NCBI RefSeq assembly: GCF_900105595.1
Contig: NZ_LT629784.1
Location: forward strand, 1,922,001 to 1,986,000
Direction: 5' to 3'
Origin: Stappia sp. ES.058
GTDB lineage: Bacteria; Pseudomonadota; Alphaproteobacteria; Rhizobiales; Stappiaceae
Length of the DNA: 64,000 nt
Each line of letters begins with the position of its first letter. Positions within the stretch are counted from its first letter, which is position 1. The notes below the pieces were generated by a model. It saw only the letters and a list, made by a program, of their open reading frames with translations. It searched no databases and was not told the DNA's origin. The position numbers and the translations under genes were made by a program. This document shows, one piece after another, positions 18,110 through 29,620 of this stretch.

Positions 18110-19506
18110 TGGCCAAGCGGTCGACCTCCTTCGTCTGTCAGTCCTGCGGCGCGGTCGCCGCCAAATGGGCCGGGCGCTGCGACAGTTGCGGCGACTGGAA
18201 CAGCCTGATCGAGGAGCGTGCGGGTGCGGGTGTCGGCGGATCTCCCGTGCCCGCCAGCCGGCGCAAGGGGCGGGTCGTACCGCTGGTCGGCCTGTCGGGT
18301 GAAACCGAGACGCCGCCGCGCATCGAGACCCGCGTCGGCGAACTCGACCGCGTCACCGGCGGCGGGTTCGTGCGCGGCTCCGCGCTTCTGGTCGGCGGCG
18401 ATCCGGGCATCGGCAAGTCGACGCTGCTCATTCAGGCAGCGGCCGAGGTTGCGCGCGGCGGCCATCGCGCTGTCTATATTTCCGGCGAGGAGGCGATCGA
18501 TCAGGTGCGGCTGCGCGCCGCGCGCCTAGGGCTGACGGACGCGCCGGTCGGGCTTGCGGCGGAAACCAGCGTCGAGGACATCCTGGCGACACTGACCGAC
18601 GGTCCCGCGCCGGCACTCGTCATCATCGATTCCATCCAGACGCTGTGGACGGAAACGGTGGAATCGACACCGGGAACCGTGACGCAGGTGCGCGCCTCGG
18701 CCCAGGCGCTGGTGCGCTACGCGAAATCGAGCGGCGCCACAGTCATTCTCGTCGGCCATGTCACCAAGGACGGGCAGATCGCCGGTCCCCGGGTCGTCGA
18801 GCACATGGTCGACGCGGTGCTCTATTTCGAGGGCGACGGCGCGCATCAGTACCGCATCCTGCGCTCGGTAAAGAACCGCTTCGGAGCGACCGACGAGATC
18901 GGCGTCTTCGAGATGACGGACAAGGGTTTGAGCGAGGTCGCAAACCCGTCCGCGCTCTTCCTGGGAGAACGCTCCGGCCGCACGCCCGGCTCCGCCGTCT
19001 TTGCCGGACTGGAAGGCACCCGCCCGCTGCTCATCGAGATCCAGGCGCTGGTCGCCCCCTCGCCGCTCGGCACACCGCGCCGCGCGGTGATCGGCTGGGA
19101 CAATGCGCGGCTTTCCATGATCCTGGCTGTGCTCGAAGCGCGTTGCGGCGTGCGCTTTGCGCAAAACGACGTCTACCTGAATGTCGCCGGAGGATTGCGC
19201 GTGACCGAGACGGGCGCGGATCTGGCTGTCGCCGCGGCCCTCGTCTCATCTCTCAGCGGGGTTGCCCTGCCCGCCGATTGCGTCTATTTCGGCGAGATCA
19301 GTCTGTCAGGTGCCGTGCGGGCTGTCTCACAGGCGCAAAATCGCCTCAAGGAAGCCCAGAAACTCGGTTTTACTGCGGCCTTCATTCCGGAAGCCAATCT
19401 GGCAGACGGCAAGGGCGAGACCGGAGAGGTTACCGGACTGTCGGAACTCGCGGATCTGGTGGCACGTATCGCGTCGGGCGCCGGGGCGGGCGAGAGCGAC
19501 GGGTAA
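18109..19506 (+). CDS. radA: DNA repair protein RadA
   Basis: 465 aa, full length. The N-terminal C4 zinc finger is CQSCGAVAAKWAGRCDSCGDWN. A RecA-like ATPase follows, with Walker A GGDPGIGKSTLL and the RadA-specific KNRFGATDEIGVFEM motif, then a Lon-protease-like C-terminal domain (about residues 285-450). It promotes branch migration in recombinational repair. ATG overlaps the alr stop by one base. Confidence 0.96.
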   Translation: MAKRSTSFVCQSCGAVAAKWAGRCDSCGDWNSLIEERAGAGVGGSPVPASRRKGRVVPLVGLSGETETPPRIETRVGELDRVTGGGFVRGSALLVGGDPGIGKSTLLIQAAAEVARGGHRAVYISGEEAIDQVRLRAARLGLTDAPVGLAAETSVEDILATLTDGPAPALVIIDSIQTLWTETVESTPGTVTQVRASAQALVRYAKSSGATVILVGHVTKDGQIAGPRVVEHMVDAVLYFEGDGAHQYRILRSVKNRFGATDEIGVFEMTDKGLSEVANPSALFLGERSGRTPGSAVFAGLEGTRPLLIEIQALVAPSPLGTPRRAVIGWDNARLSMILAVLEARCGVRFAQNDVYLNVAGGLRVTETGADLAVAAALVSSLSGVALPADCVYFGEISLSGAVRAVSQAQNRLKEAQKLGFTAAFIPEANLADGKGETGEVTGLSELADLVARIASGAGAGESDG

Positions 19507-19721
19507 CCGCTGCGTCGGGGCCTGGACACGACGAGACACGGACGACGCGCGCATCCGTCCTTGCGCAGATGCCAGCGCCGTGACAGGAAAGCGAATGCAG
19601 GGTGCCGTCCACCGGGCGGCGCGCGAATCGCGATCCTTGGAGTAGACTTTCCGCGCCGGGCCCACGCGGACGACTGGGTCCAACACGCCATATGGGCTGC
19701 GATCAGGGACAGTGCCGAGCA

Positions 19722-20360
19722 ATGCCGATCACAATTCTTGACGGAATTCTTCTCGTCATCATGTTTCTGTCCGCGATCCTCGCGATGATCCGCGGGTTCG
19801 TGCGCGAGGTTCTGTCCATCGCATCCTGGGTCGCGGCGGCCATCGCCGCCTTTCTGCTCTACAAGCAGGTGCTGCCCTTCGTTCAGCAATATATTGCGCA
19901 GGAAAACGTCGCGCTCGGCGTTTCGGTCGCCGGCGTCTTTCTCATCACCCTGATCCTGGTGAGTTACATCACCATGCGGATCTCGGATTTCGTTCTCGAC
20001 AGCCGGATCGGCGCGCTCGACCGTTCACTCGGCTTCGTCTTCGGTGCACTGCGCGGTCTGTTGCTTGTCGTCGTCGCGATGCTTTTCTTCAACTGGTTCG
20101 TTCCCGCGCAGGAACAGCCGGGCTGGATCGCCGGCGCCAAGTCGAAGCCCATGCTCGATTCGATCGGCAACAGGCTTGTGGCGGCGCTTCCCGACGATCC
20201 TGAGGAAGCGATCCTCAACCGCATCCGCAACGGCGCAAGACCCTCCTCTGACGAAAGCGCACCGCAGACCCAGGCCGCCCCTGCAGAAGAGCAAGGTTAC
20301 TCCGATACCGAACGGCGCGGACTCGAGCAGTTGACGACGTCCGGCTCATCCACCAATTGA
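19722..20360 (+). CDS. cvpA: CvpA family membrane protein
   Basis: 212 aa from ATG 19722 (MPITILDGILLVIM, the standard CvpA beginning). Four hydrophobic segments cover the first 165 residues and contain the conserved AMIRGFVREVLSIASW; a hydrophilic tail follows. The 40 preceding codons of the open frame are not conserved-looking. CvpA-like genes commonly sit directly before purF, as here; the biochemical role is unresolved (envelope homeostasis). Confidence 0.9.
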   Translation: MPITILDGILLVIMFLSAILAMIRGFVREVLSIASWVAAAIAAFLLYKQVLPFVQQYIAQENVALGVSVAGVFLITLILVSYITMRISDFVLDSRIGALDRSLGFVFGALRGLLLVVVAMLFFNWFVPAQEQPGWIAGAKSKPMLDSIGNRLVAALPDDPEEAILNRIRNGARPSSDESAPQTQAAPAEEQGYSDTERRGLEQLTTSGSSTN

Positions 20361-20518
20361 GTGGTCAATACGGCTGGTGCGAATACGCAGCAGACCCGCC
20401 TTTTGCGGTTGAAAGGGATCAACAGACACCCGGGCGCTCGCTTGTGCGGCGTCGGCAAAGGGTTCACGCTGTCGGGTGCTGATGCACCGGCGCAGGCGTG
20501 ACAATCAGGAGCAGGACG

Positions 20519-21994
20519 ATGGCCGGCAACACCATGGCGGAATTCACACGCGAAGAGCTGGACGGCGACACGCTGCGCGAGGAGTGCGGCGTCTTCGGCA
20601 TCCTTGGCCATGACGACGCGGCGGCGATCACGGCGCTCGGCCTGCATGCGCTTCAGCATCGCGGACAGGAAGCCGCCGGCATCGTCACCTTCGACGGCAG
20701 CCAATTTCGCTCCGAGCGCCACCAGGGCCTTGTCGGCGACCATTTCTCCGACGCGGAGACGATCGGGCGCCTGACAGGTCCCTACGCCATTGGCCACGTG
20801 CGCTACTCCACTTCCGGCGAGACGATCCTGCGCAATGTGCAGCCGTTGTTTGCAGAACTCGACGGCGGCGGCATCGCGGTGTGTCACAACGGGCATTTTA
20901 CCAATGCGATGACCCTGCGCCGGGAATTGATCAAGGATGGCGCGATCTGCCAGTCCACCTCGGATTCCGAGGTCGTGCTCCAACTCGTCGCGCGCTCGCG
21001 CAAGGGAAAGATCGTCGACCGGTTCATCGACGCGATCCTGCAGATGGAAGGTGCCTACTCGCTGGTCGCCCTCACCCGCAAGAAGCTGATCGGTGCGCGC
21101 GATCCCTTCGGCATCCGCCCCTTGGTGCTTGGCGATCTCAACGGCGCTCCGATCCTCGCATCCGAGACCTGCGCGCTCGATATCATCGGCGCGAAGTTCA
21201 TCCGCGAGGTCGAGAACGGCGAGGTCGTGGTCTGCACGCCGAGCGGTATCGAGAGCTTCTTCCCGTTCGGTCGGCGGCCTGCCCGGCCGTGCATCTTCGA
21301 GTATGTCTACTTCTCGCGCCCCGACTCGATCCTGGGCGGACGCAGTGTCTACAACGTGCGCAAGGAATTCGGTCGCCAGCTCGCGCTGGAATCCGCAGTC
21401 GACGCCGATGTCGTCGTGCCGGTGCCGGATTCGGGCGTCCCGGCCGCACTTGGTTATGCGGAAGCCTCCGGCATTCCGTTCGAACTCGGCATCATCCGAA
21501 ACCACTACGTCGGTCGCACCTTCATTGAGCCGACCCAGCAGATCCGCACGCTCGGCGTCAAGCTCAAGCATTCCGCCAACCGGGCCCAGATCGAGGGCAA
21601 ACGCGTGGTGCTGATCGACGACAGCCTCGTGCGCGGCACCACTTCGGTGAAAATCGTCCAGATGATCCGCGAGGCCGGCGCGCGCGAAGTGCATTTCCGC
21701 CTCGCCTCGCCGCCGATCCGCTATTCCGACTATTACGGCATCGACACACCGGTCCGCGAAAAGCTTCTGGCTGCCAAATACAGCCTTGAGGAAATGCGCA
21801 ATTACATCGGCGCCGACAGCCTCGCGTTCCTGTCCGTCGACGGGATCTACAAGGCGATCGGCTACGAGGGGCGCGATAAGGAAAACCCTCAGTTCACCGA
21901 CCACTGCTTCACCGGTGACTATCCGACGCCGCTGACCGACATGGCCGATGACGATGACGTGTCGCATATGCCGCGCCTCGTCGAAGTGGGATAA
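20519..21994 (+). CDS. purF: Amidophosphoribosyltransferase
   Basis: 491 aa. First committed step of purine synthesis: PRPP plus glutamine gives phosphoribosylamine. After a short propeptide, the Ntn nucleophile Cys is in REECGVFGILGH. Glutamine-site motifs HALQHRGQEAAG and VRYSTSG and the PRPP-binding loop VVLIDDSLVRGTTS are intact. ATG 20519 has AGGAG 7 nt upstream and is preferred over the GTG at 20498. Confidence 0.96.
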   Translation: MAGNTMAEFTREELDGDTLREECGVFGILGHDDAAAITALGLHALQHRGQEAAGIVTFDGSQFRSERHQGLVGDHFSDAETIGRLTGPYAIGHVRYSTSGETILRNVQPLFAELDGGGIAVCHNGHFTNAMTLRRELIKDGAICQSTSDSEVVLQLVARSRKGKIVDRFIDAILQMEGAYSLVALTRKKLIGARDPFGIRPLVLGDLNGAPILASETCALDIIGAKFIREVENGEVVVCTPSGIESFFPFGRRPARPCIFEYVYFSRPDSILGGRSVYNVRKEFGRQLALESAVDADVVVPVPDSGVPAALGYAEASGIPFELGIIRNHYVGRTFIEPTQQIRTLGVKLKHSANRAQIEGKRVVLIDDSLVRGTTSVKIVQMIREAGAREVHFRLASPPIRYSDYYGIDTPVREKLLAAKYSLEEMRNYIGADSLAFLSVDGIYKAIGYEGRDKENPQFTDHCFTGDYPTPLTDMADDDDVSHMPRLVEVG

Positions 21995-22000
21995 TCACGC

Positions 22001-22744
22001 ATGCAGAAACGATTTGAGGGACGCGTTGCTGTCGTCACCGGCGCCTCGCGCGGCATCGGCTATCATGCAGCCAAGGCGCTGGCTGGCGAAGGCGCGCATG
22101 TGATCGCCCTCGCCCGGACGGTCGGAGGACTGGAAGAGCTCGACGACGAAATCCGCACCGCCGGCGGCCAGGCAACGCTCGTGCCGGTCGACCTGACCGA
22201 CGTTGATGCGATCGACCGACTGGGCGCGGCTATCCACGAGCGCTGGAAAAAGCTCGACGTCCTGATCGCCAACGCCGGCATTCTGGGCGGCCTCTCCCCG
22301 CTCGGGCATGTGACGCCCAAGACCTGGGACAGGGTAATGGCGGTGAATGTCACCGCAAACTGGCGGCTGCTGCGCTCGCTCGACCCGCTGCTGCGCCAGT
22401 CGGACGCCGGCCGCGTCGTCGCCCTGACCTCTGGCGCCGCGCACAGTTGCAAGGCGTATTGGGGACCTTATTCGGTCTCCAAGGCCGCGCTCGAGGCCCT
22501 GCTGCGCACCTATGTCGCCGAGACCCGACAGACCCCAATCACAGGCATGCTGGTCAATCCGGGGCCGATGCGCACCGCGATGCGCGCCGAGGCGATGCCC
22601 GGAGAAAACGCAGACACTCTCGCTCACCCAAGCGAACTGGCGCCTTGCCTGCTTGATCTGGCCGCGCCGGAGAACAAGGACAACGGCCTTCTTTATGACT
22701 TTCCTTCAAAGGAGTTACGAAGTTTCTTTCAAGTAACCTCGTAA
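22001..22744 (+). CDS. Short-chain dehydrogenase/reductase (SDR) family oxidoreductase
   Basis: 247 aa classical SDR. Nucleotide-binding TGASRGIG, structural NAG in LIANAGILGG, catalytic Ser in ALTSGAA and YxxxK as YSVSK. It follows purF by 6 bp and ends in a strong terminator, so it is the last gene of that transcription unit; this SDR is a frequent purF neighbour in Rhizobiales. Substrate unknown. Confidence 0.9.
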   Translation: MQKRFEGRVAVVTGASRGIGYHAAKALAGEGAHVIALARTVGGLEELDDEIRTAGGQATLVPVDLTDVDAIDRLGAAIHERWKKLDVLIANAGILGGLSPLGHVTPKTWDRVMAVNVTANWRLLRSLDPLLRQSDAGRVVALTSGAAHSCKAYWGPYSVSKAALEALLRTYVAETRQTPITGMLVNPGPMRTAMRAEAMPGENADTLAHPSELAPCLLDLAAPENKDNGLLYDFPSKELRSFFQVTS

Positions 22745-22750
22745 CAAAAA

Positions 22751-22787
22751 AAGACCCTGACGCAGCGAGATGCGCCAGGGTTTTTAT
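22751..22787. terminator. Bidirectional Rho-independent terminator
   Basis: CCCTGaCGCA-gcgaga-TGCGcCAGGG gives a 10-bp stem with one mismatch, followed by TTTTTATT on the plus strand and preceded by seven A (a T tract on the minus strand). It separates the convergent SDR and LOG-family genes and should serve both. Confidence 0.9.
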
Positions 22788-22851
22788 TGTGAATAATACA
22801 GATGTTTCACATTGATCTGAAACATCGAGATCTTGGTGCGCAGACCGCGAT

Positions 22852-23454
22852 CTACAGCCGTTCCAGATCGGCGACATTGGCGCCCTCATCATCGTCTGCG
22901 GCCGCGCAGGCCGCACGAAGGGTCGGCAGGATATCAGCCACCGTCGGGCAGACATTGTAGGCTATTTCGAAGCCCGGACGAATGAATGCCTCTTCCCGCA
23001 TGTGTTCCAGAAGGTCCACGAGCGGCCGCCAGAACCCGTTGATATCGGCAAGGGCCACGGGCTTGCGATGACGGCCGAGTTGACCCCAGGTCAGAACCTC
23101 CACCACCTCCTCAAGGGTGCCTATGCCTCCCGGCAGGGCAACGAACGCATCAGCGCGGTCGAACATGATGCGTTTGCGCTCATGCATGTCATCGGTCACG
23201 ACGAGATCGCTCACCGTCTGCATCATCACTTCGCGCTCCTCCAGAAAGCGCGGGATGACCCCGGTGACATGGCCGCCGTTGTCCAGCGTGGCGCGGGCGA
23301 CCGCGCCCATCAGCCCGATGGACCCGCCCCCATAGACAAGGGAAAGGCCCTCGGCCGCGATGCGGCGTCCGAGTTCGGTGGCCGCGGCCAGATAGGCAGG
23401 CGTCGCGCCCTCTCCGGTGCCGCAGTAGACGCAAATCGTTTTCATGTCGCTCAT
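22852..23454 (-). CDS. LOG family protein (TIGR00730, cytokinin riboside 5'-monophosphate phosphoribohydrolase-like)
   Basis: 200 aa from ATG 23454 (MSDMKTICVYCGTGEG). The Rossmann fold carries the family motif PGGIGTLEEVVEVLTW, with catalytic Arg/Glu in HERKRIMFDRADAF. Family members cleave nucleoside 5'-monophosphates to free base and ribose 5-phosphate. A second ATG three codons in is also possible. Convergent with the SDR gene. Confidence 0.9.
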   Translation of the reverse strand: MSDMKTICVYCGTGEGATPAYLAAATELGRRIAAEGLSLVYGGGSIGLMGAVARATLDNGGHVTGVIPRFLEEREVMMQTVSDLVVTDDMHERKRIMFDRADAFVALPGGIGTLEEVVEVLTWGQLGRHRKPVALADINGFWRPLVDLLEHMREEAFIRPGFEIAYNVCPTVADILPTLRAACAAADDDEGANVADLERL

Positions 23455-23632
23455 ACGCCCTGTTTTGCACCGTGGCGAAGGCCGGTCAATATGCACGAAC
23501 CGACCGGTTGCTTGCCGCCCCCGGAATAAGCATATAACCATCTAGAAAAGGTAGGGGGTCGACAGGATTCACGCTCCAGGAGCTGTTGAAACCGACCCGG
23601 ACAACCTGGTGACCTCAGGGAACGGATCTGGC

Positions 23633-25204
23633 ATGTCGCGGAAAGTCGTCGTTCAATTGCTCATTCTTGCCGGGATCGTCGGCGCCGGTGCGCTTGGCAT
23701 CGGGCTCTGGCAGCTTCAGAAAGAGCCGGGAAACGAACGTATTGCCTCCAGATCAGCAGACACTCCGGACACCCAGGCATCTTCCACCGATGCCCAGAAA
23801 GACACGGAGACCACGAACCGGACGCGTTCGGATGCGCCGGATGCGGACGCGCTAAAACCGCAGACATCAAAGACAGTTACGGCGCAGACCGACGGCAACC
23901 TCCCGGCCCCCAACGACACCGCCCAAGCAAACACCGAAGACAGCGAACCGACTTTCGACCTGATGCGCGTCGAGCCTGACGGTTCGACCGTCGTTGCCGG
24001 ACGCTCCGAAGCCGGCGCGATCGTCGCGCTTCTTTCCAACGGCAAGGTGGTCGGCAAGGGCATCGCAAACGCGGCGGGGGAATTCGCCATCGTGCTCGAT
24101 ACGCCACTCGATCCGGGCGCCCATGCCGTCACCCTGGAAACGCAGGACGACACGGGCGCGGTCAAGCGCGAATCGCGCCAGTCGATGGCCGTGTCCGTCC
24201 CCGATGACCCGAAGACCGGCGAAGCCCTGGTGATGTTGAACGCACCAGGCACCGCCTCCCAGGTCCTGCAAAAACCGGAAACCACGGTTACGACAGACAC
24301 GGCTGCGACACCGTCGAACGAGACAACCACTACGTCCCGGGAAATGGCCGCACTGGACACGGACGCCGCGGCTGACCCGCAAAACGCCAAACCGGGCACC
24401 GGCTCGGCAGCGCCCTCAGCCCCCGATGAAATGCCGGAACTCGATGCCGTGCTCCCAAACGAAGCACAGTCACCCGCTTCCCGGGATGACATCACGGAAT
24501 CCCGGGCACCTCCAGCAGAGCAAGCCCCACCAGAGACGTCCGACACATCCCAAGCAGCCGCGCCTGACGTGGCCGCGCGTCCGACGTACGTCGACGAGAC
24601 GGCCCAAGAACCCGCCGGCTCCGGTCAGACCGCTCCGCGATCCGGCGATGACAAGAACGCGGAGCCGGCCCTCCCGCAGGTGACGGTCGAGGCTGTGGAA
24701 ACGGAGAACAGCAAGGTGTTCGTTGCCGGTGCGGGCAAACCGAACTCCGATGTCCGTGTGTATTTCGACAACACGCTGATCGGCGAAACCACCACCGACA
24801 GCAAGGGTCGCTGGCTGATGGAGACGGAAAACGAGGTTTCCCCCGGCGAAGTGGATGTGCGGGCGGACCAGATCCTTCCAGACAGCGGAACGGTGGTTGC
24901 CCGAGCACAGGTCACATTCGAAAAGGCAGCGGATGAAATCGTGCTGCGGCCGGTGAGCGCAACCGGTTCCGCGGGTGCCGGCGACGGTGCGCGTGCGGGC
25001 GCCGGTGCGCAGCAGATCCCGAGCATCATCATCCGCAGCGGCGATAACCTCTGGACAATCTCACAGCGACGCTATGGCGAGGGGCTGCGCTACACCACGA
25101 TCTATCAGGCGAACAGGGATCAGATCCGAAATCCGGACCTGATCTATCCGGGTCAGGTGTTCATGATGCCGGAAAATGATCGGAACTGGCCGGCCGCCAA
25201 TTAA
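23633..25204 (+). CDS. LysM domain protein with N-terminal membrane anchor
   Basis: 523 aa from ATG 23633 (MSRKVVVQLLILAGIVGAG). One N-terminal membrane helix is followed by a long acidic, Thr/Ala/Pro-rich disordered region. Two Ig-like/Big-type beta segments are seen, about residues 105-190 (FDLMRVEPDGSTVVAGRSE) and 350-435 (VEAVETENSKVFVAGAGKPN). The C-terminal LysM module is IIIRSGDNLWTISQRRYG ... NPDLIYPGQVFMMP. The layout suggests a periplasmic protein held in the inner membrane and binding peptidoglycan. Such proteins are common in Rhizobiales; exact role unknown. Confidence 0.85.
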   Translation: MSRKVVVQLLILAGIVGAGALGIGLWQLQKEPGNERIASRSADTPDTQASSTDAQKDTETTNRTRSDAPDADALKPQTSKTVTAQTDGNLPAPNDTAQANTEDSEPTFDLMRVEPDGSTVVAGRSEAGAIVALLSNGKVVGKGIANAAGEFAIVLDTPLDPGAHAVTLETQDDTGAVKRESRQSMAVSVPDDPKTGEALVMLNAPGTASQVLQKPETTVTTDTAATPSNETTTTSREMAALDTDAAADPQNAKPGTGSAAPSAPDEMPELDAVLPNEAQSPASRDDITESRAPPAEQAPPETSDTSQAAAPDVAARPTYVDETAQEPAGSGQTAPRSGDDKNAEPALPQVTVEAVETENSKVFVAGAGKPNSDVRVYFDNTLIGETTTDSKGRWLMETENEVSPGEVDVRADQILPDSGTVVARAQVTFEKAADEIVLRPVSATGSAGAGDGARAGAGAQQIPSIIIRSGDNLWTISQRRYGEGLRYTTIYQANRDQIRNPDLIYPGQVFMMPENDRNWPAAN

Positions 25205-25228
25205 ACGAGGCGGCCAGACGAAAAGCCG

Positions 25229-26524
25229 TCAGGCGGCCTCGCGCTTCAACAGCGCGACGAAGAAGCCGTCCGTGGCTGTTCCAGCCGGACTGAGGGTCGC
25301 AAATCCCTCTTCCGTAAATCGCGGCTTGGCCGCATCGGCCCCGAAAACCCGCTCCCAGCGCGGCAACAGGGGCTCCGCTCGAAAGGCGGGGTTTTCGGAC
25401 AGAAACGCGCGCACCTGAGTCTGGTTCTCGCACGGAAGCAGCGAACATGTCGCATAGGCAAGGTAACCGCCCGGCCGTACGTAGCGGCTCGCCAGCGCCA
25501 ACACCTCGCGCTGCTCGCGCATCCGTCCAGAAAGCGCATTCGCGGTAATGCGCCACTTCGAATCCGGCCGGCGACGCCACACACCGGTGCCGGAGCAAGG
25601 AACGTCAAGAAAAACCAGATCCATCCGGTCTTCCAGATCGTCGAGCCGCCCGGTGTCCGGATCGCGGGTCTGGACATTTCGCGCGCCCGCCCTTTGCAGC
25701 CGCTCGAAGATCGGGGCGAGCCGCAGCTTGCTGACGTCATGGGCATAGATCTGTCCGCGATTGCCCAACGCGCCGGCGAGCGCCAGCGTCTTGCCGCCCC
25801 CACCCGCGCAATAGTCCAGAACCTGCGTCGGCTCGACGGACGCGGCGAGCAAGGCAGCGATCTGACTTGCTTCATCCTGCAGCTCGAACCAGCCCTTGCG
25901 GAAGCCCTCTTCCGCTTGCACGTGCGGAACCCGCTCCTTTCCCGGCGGCGGCGGCAAACGCAGTCCAACCGGAGAAATCGGAGTGTCGGCAACACCAAGG
26001 TGCGAAAGACGCTTGCGGAGGCGTTCCCGATCTCCCTTCAAAAGATTGACGCGCATGTCGATGGGCGCGCGTGCGGCAAGAGCGGACCCTTCGTCCACCG
26101 CATCGCCGGCGAATGCCTCTTCAAAGTGAGGCCAGAGCCACAGCGGAACGTCCGCACGCACATGAGCGGGAGCTTCCGCGTCCAGAGGCTTTTCCAGCAA
26201 CGCGACCTCCTCAGGCTCGAGCGGCGCCGGCGCAAAACGGTCGTTCTCCAGCACCTGTGCCAATTCCGCCGCGCCATGCCCCCAACTGCGCGCATAGGTG
26301 GCCAGAACCAGCGCACGCGGGCTTGAAGACCCCATGACATGCGCAAGGGACAGGCGCTTGCGCAAGGCATCGAACACAAGGTTGGCGATTACCAGACGAT
26401 CACCGGACCCGGCGAAACGATGCTGACGCCCCCAGTCCTTCAGCGCATCCTGCACGGGCCGTCGATTGGTGTCGACGTCACCCAGGATCTCGATTGCCGC
26501 GGCCAGCCGGCCCCCGTCCTTCAT
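25229..26524 (-). CDS. RsmB/NOP family rRNA (cytosine-C5) methyltransferase
   Basis: 431 aa. An N-terminal NusB-like helical domain (about residues 1-130) precedes a SAM-dependent RCMT domain with motif I VLDYCAGGGGKTLAL, the first catalytic Cys in FLDVPCSGTGVWRR and the second in ATCSLLPCENQ. This matches the RsmB group that makes m5C in 16S rRNA. Convergent with the LysM gene (24-bp gap). Confidence 0.9.
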   Translation of the reverse strand: MKDGGRLAAAIEILGDVDTNRRPVQDALKDWGRQHRFAGSGDRLVIANLVFDALRKRLSLAHVMGSSSPRALVLATYARSWGHGAAELAQVLENDRFAPAPLEPEEVALLEKPLDAEAPAHVRADVPLWLWPHFEEAFAGDAVDEGSALAARAPIDMRVNLLKGDRERLRKRLSHLGVADTPISPVGLRLPPPPGKERVPHVQAEEGFRKGWFELQDEASQIAALLAASVEPTQVLDYCAGGGGKTLALAGALGNRGQIYAHDVSKLRLAPIFERLQRAGARNVQTRDPDTGRLDDLEDRMDLVFLDVPCSGTGVWRRRPDSKWRITANALSGRMREQREVLALASRYVRPGGYLAYATCSLLPCENQTQVRAFLSENPAFRAEPLLPRWERVFGADAAKPRFTEEGFATLSPAGTATDGFFVALLKREAA

Positions 26525-26905
26525 GCATTTTCCCCGAAATCACGTGTTATTGTCACCGTCATTGACTTAACGCCGGTTTCTGAACCGATTCGATCAACGA
26601 CGGCTGCGCGGTCGTCTCGATACGCCCGCCAAATCCCCGAAGCGCCTTGAAACACCAACTTCAGTTGTTGCTGCTTTAGCCGATCCATTGAGGCTTGCCA
26701 ACGGCTGCACACCGGACCCACCCACGGCAGTCAAAAATAATATCAACGCGAATAGAGATCAGCTTAACAACCCAAAGTAGGAACGCCTCGTAAATAATAT
26801 CAGTTTACAACTTCTACTCAACTAGCACGTGTCTTTGGGCCTGAAAGAAATAACGCTTCCATAACGTCTCATCGCGTTTTCTGTTGTAAATTGGAGGTGG
26901 AAGCG
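26525..26905. other. AT-rich intergenic region, 381 bp
   Basis: Lies between the divergent RsmB-type gene and the 66-aa gene and should hold both promoters. It is distinctly AT-richer than its flanks. A 10-bp direct repeat AATAATATCA occurs near 26737 and 26790. A 66-codon minus frame (26521-26721) is not supported. Confidence 0.45.
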
Positions 26906-27106
26906 ATGACCGATAGAACCGACGGAACAGTTGATCCAAGCAAGGAAATCAAGGCTTGGAAGGCCTACTTCGAATATGCCGCAGAGGACATGCGTGGTGA
27001 ATCTCCGGAACTCCTCGTTGCCTGTGCGCATCGCCTGCTGGAGATGTCGCAGGTGAAACGCAAGGGCCGCAACACCAAGGTCGATGACCCGGACTTCGGC
27101 GCCTGA
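26906..27106 (+). CDS. Small hypothetical protein (66 aa)
   Basis: Starts MTDRTDGTVDPSKEIKAW with a good GGAGG site 8 nt upstream of ATG 26906. No family recognised. The sequence is hydrophilic and probably helical (KAWKAYFEYAAEDMRG, ELLVACAHRLLEMSQ) with a charged C-terminus and no signal peptide. Support for a real gene comes from the ribosome site, the monocistronic layout and the strong terminator 80 bp downstream. Confidence 0.7.
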   Translation: MTDRTDGTVDPSKEIKAWKAYFEYAAEDMRGESPELLVACAHRLLEMSQVKRKGRNTKVDDPDFGA

Positions 27107-27188
27107 GATACCGTTTTCGTCAGCGAGGCGCTGCCAGTCGCGCGACCTTGGACAAGACCTGACACCATCCGCTATTCCTGATCAAGAA

Positions 27189-27216
27189 CTCCGGGACCCT
27201 GTCCCGGAGCTTTTTT
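27189..27216 (+). terminator. Rho-independent terminator
   Basis: Perfect 9-bp stem CTCCGGGAC-CCT-GTCCCGGAG followed by CTTTTTTG. It ends the transcript of the 66-aa gene and lies just before the end of the convergent guaB. Confidence 0.92.
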
Positions 27217-27238
27217 GTCGTTTCCAGCGCGTGCCGCT

Positions 27239-28921
<1,683 letters not shown>

Positions 28922-29620
28922 TCACCCCGCTCCGCCGCGAAACCCTTTTGCAAGAACATAGAGTTCCGGGCTTTCCTTACGGCTCGCCGGAGGCTTGATG
29001 TGATGCACCGACTGATAGTCCCGCTTGAGCCTGGCGAGCGCCTCGTTCTCCGCGCCGCCACGAAACACCTTCGACAGGAAGGCCCCGCCGGGTGCCAGAT
29101 TCTCGCGGGCGAATTCCTCGGCGACCTCGAACAGGTGAGTCGTGCGCAAGTGATCCGTCTGCCGGTGCCCTGTGGTCGGCGCCGCCATGTCCGACATTAC
29201 GAGGTTGGGCGCATGTCCGCCGAGAGCCGCCCGCAGGGCTTCAGGGGCGTCATCGTCCAAAAAATCCTTGAGCAGGAGCGTGACCCCCGGCAAGGGCTCC
29301 ACCTCGAGATAATCGATCCCGACAATCCGCGGATCCTGATCGGTCGAGCCGGTTTTCACCGCAGCGACCTGGCACCAGCCGCCGGGTGCCGCGCCAAGAT
29401 CGATGATCCGCTGGCCCGGCTTGAGGATATGGTGCTTGTCGTCGATCTCGAGGATCTTGTAGGCCGCGCGCGATCGGTAGCCGTCGATCTTCGCGGCGCG
29501 AACATAGGGGTCGTTCAACTGGCGCTGCAGCCAGCGCGCCGACGAGTTGGTGCGCCGCTTGGCGGTTTTGACCCGCTCGAACATGCCGCGATCGCCGCGG
29601 CCACGGCCCGATCCGCTCAT
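28922..29620 (-). CDS. rlmE: 23S rRNA (uridine-2'-O-)-methyltransferase RlmE (FtsJ)
   Basis: 232 aa from ATG 29620, with GGAAG 5 nt upstream. SAM-binding [13 protein letters not shown], catalytic residues in [16 protein letters not shown] and FLSKVFRGG, and the N-terminal [27 protein letters not shown] typical of FtsJ. Modifies U2552 of 23S rRNA. Overlaps the ppx-like stop by 4 bp (ATGA). Confidence 0.94.
   Translation of the reverse strand: MSGSGRGRGDRGMFERVKTAKRRTNSSARWLQRQLNDPYVRAAKIDGYRSRAAYKILEIDDKHHILKPGQRIIDLGAAPGGWCQVAAVKTGSTDQDPRIVGIDYLEVEPLPGVTLLLKDFLDDDAPEALRAALGGHAPNLVMSDMAAPTTGHRQTDHLRTTHLFEVAEEFARENLAPGGAFLSKVFRGGAENEALARLKRDYQSVHHIKPPASRKESPELYVLAKGFRGGAG

Noticed and set aside
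20297..21967. 556-codon minus frame opposite purF
   Set aside because: Antisense shadow; purF motifs on the other strand are complete.
26521..26721. 66-codon minus frame ending on the RsmB-type start codon
   Set aside because: The stop/start overlap is suggestive, but there is no ribosome site or recognisable sequence, and it crosses an AT-rich probable promoter.
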